Below, one piece after another: positions 6,999 through 7,019 of a stretch of DNA of 7,019 bases. The DNA lies in contig JAIRKV010000249.1 of assembly GCA_031259935.1 (NCBI GenBank), forward strand, positions 1 to 7,019, read 5' to 3'. The stretch comes from Prevotellaceae bacterium. GTDB lineage: Bacteria; Bacteroidota; Bacteroidia; Bacteroidales; UBA932. The notes beneath the pieces were generated by a model. That model ran no database searches. It saw nothing but the letters and a program-made list of their open reading frames with translations, and was not told the DNA's origin. The first letter of the stretch is position 1; every line of letters starts with the position of its first letter. A program made the translations under genes and the position numbers.

Positions 6999-7019
6999 GA
7001 TGAAATTTTCAAAATACAT

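Larger units (their letters stand above)
6886..7019. other. Possible part of a dispersed intergenic repeat, open on both strands
   Basis: On the plus strand the frame is open from 6886 to the TAG at 6997-6999, including an ATG at 6934 (21 codons). On the minus strand a frame is open from the right edge for 29 codons to the TAA at 6932-6930. Neither translation resembles a protein domain, and both are too short to call genes. The block has slightly more G+C than its left flank and begins with a sequence duplicated nearby. My impression is of a dispersed Bacteroidetes intergenic repeat that yields spurious short peptides. This is an inference I could not check. Confidence 0.35.

Noticed and set aside
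6934..6999. 21-codon plus-strand ORF as a small protein gene
   Set aside because: It has no ribosome-binding signal or recognisable sequence, and the opposite strand is equally open, which fits a non-coding repeat better.
7000..7019. ATG at 7000 as the start of a divergent plus-strand gene
   Set aside because: Only six codons are visible, and the site lies in a block that may be an intergenic repeat. It cannot be judged from this window.
1..7019. tRNA, rRNA or insertion-sequence genes
   Set aside because: I saw no cloverleaf-like sequence, no rRNA signature, and no transposase motif or terminal inverted repeats on either strand.

Overview
The window looks like part of a Bacteroidota (Bacteroidetes) chromosome. 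It is AT-rich. The best marker is the N-terminal third of SprA, the giant outer-membrane translocon of the type IX secretion system (T9SS), a system confined to this phylum. It sits directly behind ruvA, a neighbourhood known from Flavobacterium johnsoniae. Start codons are preceded by A-rich stretches without clear Shine-Dalgarno sequences, and two matches to the Bacteroidetes -7 promoter box (TAnnTTTG) lie upstream of genes. I cannot assign a genus.

All four supported genes are on the minus strand and form two units. In transcription order (right to left), unit 1 is nadC (6778-5927) followed after 10 bp by a 959-residue surface protein (5916-3037). This protein combines a signal peptide, a zinc-metalloprotease domain with HEFRH and a downstream WFFEG, a TolB/WD40-like beta-propeller, and a C-terminal outer-membrane beta-barrel ending in Phe. 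A 250-bp spacer with a weak terminator-like hairpin, a 14-bp palindrome and a -7-like box follows. Unit 2 is ruvA (2786-2208) and, 21 bp later, sprA (2186 to beyond the left edge).

The 241 bp right of nadC (6779-7019) hold no convincing gene but are structured. There are two perfect copies of a 24-bp direct repeat 66 bp apart, a degenerate third copy running into the nadC start, an A/T-only tract, an 8+8 bp inverted repeat in the nadC leader, and a block open on both strands that looks like part of a dispersed intergenic repeat.

Functionally, nadC (NAD biosynthesis) and ruvA (Holliday-junction processing) are housekeeping genes, whereas the other two encode cell-envelope proteins. The protease-propeller-barrel protein is the least explained item in the window and the best candidate for new biology. 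Its co-directional 10-bp spacing with nadC suggests co-transcription, but nothing in the sequence shows a functional link to NAD metabolism or to the T9SS.
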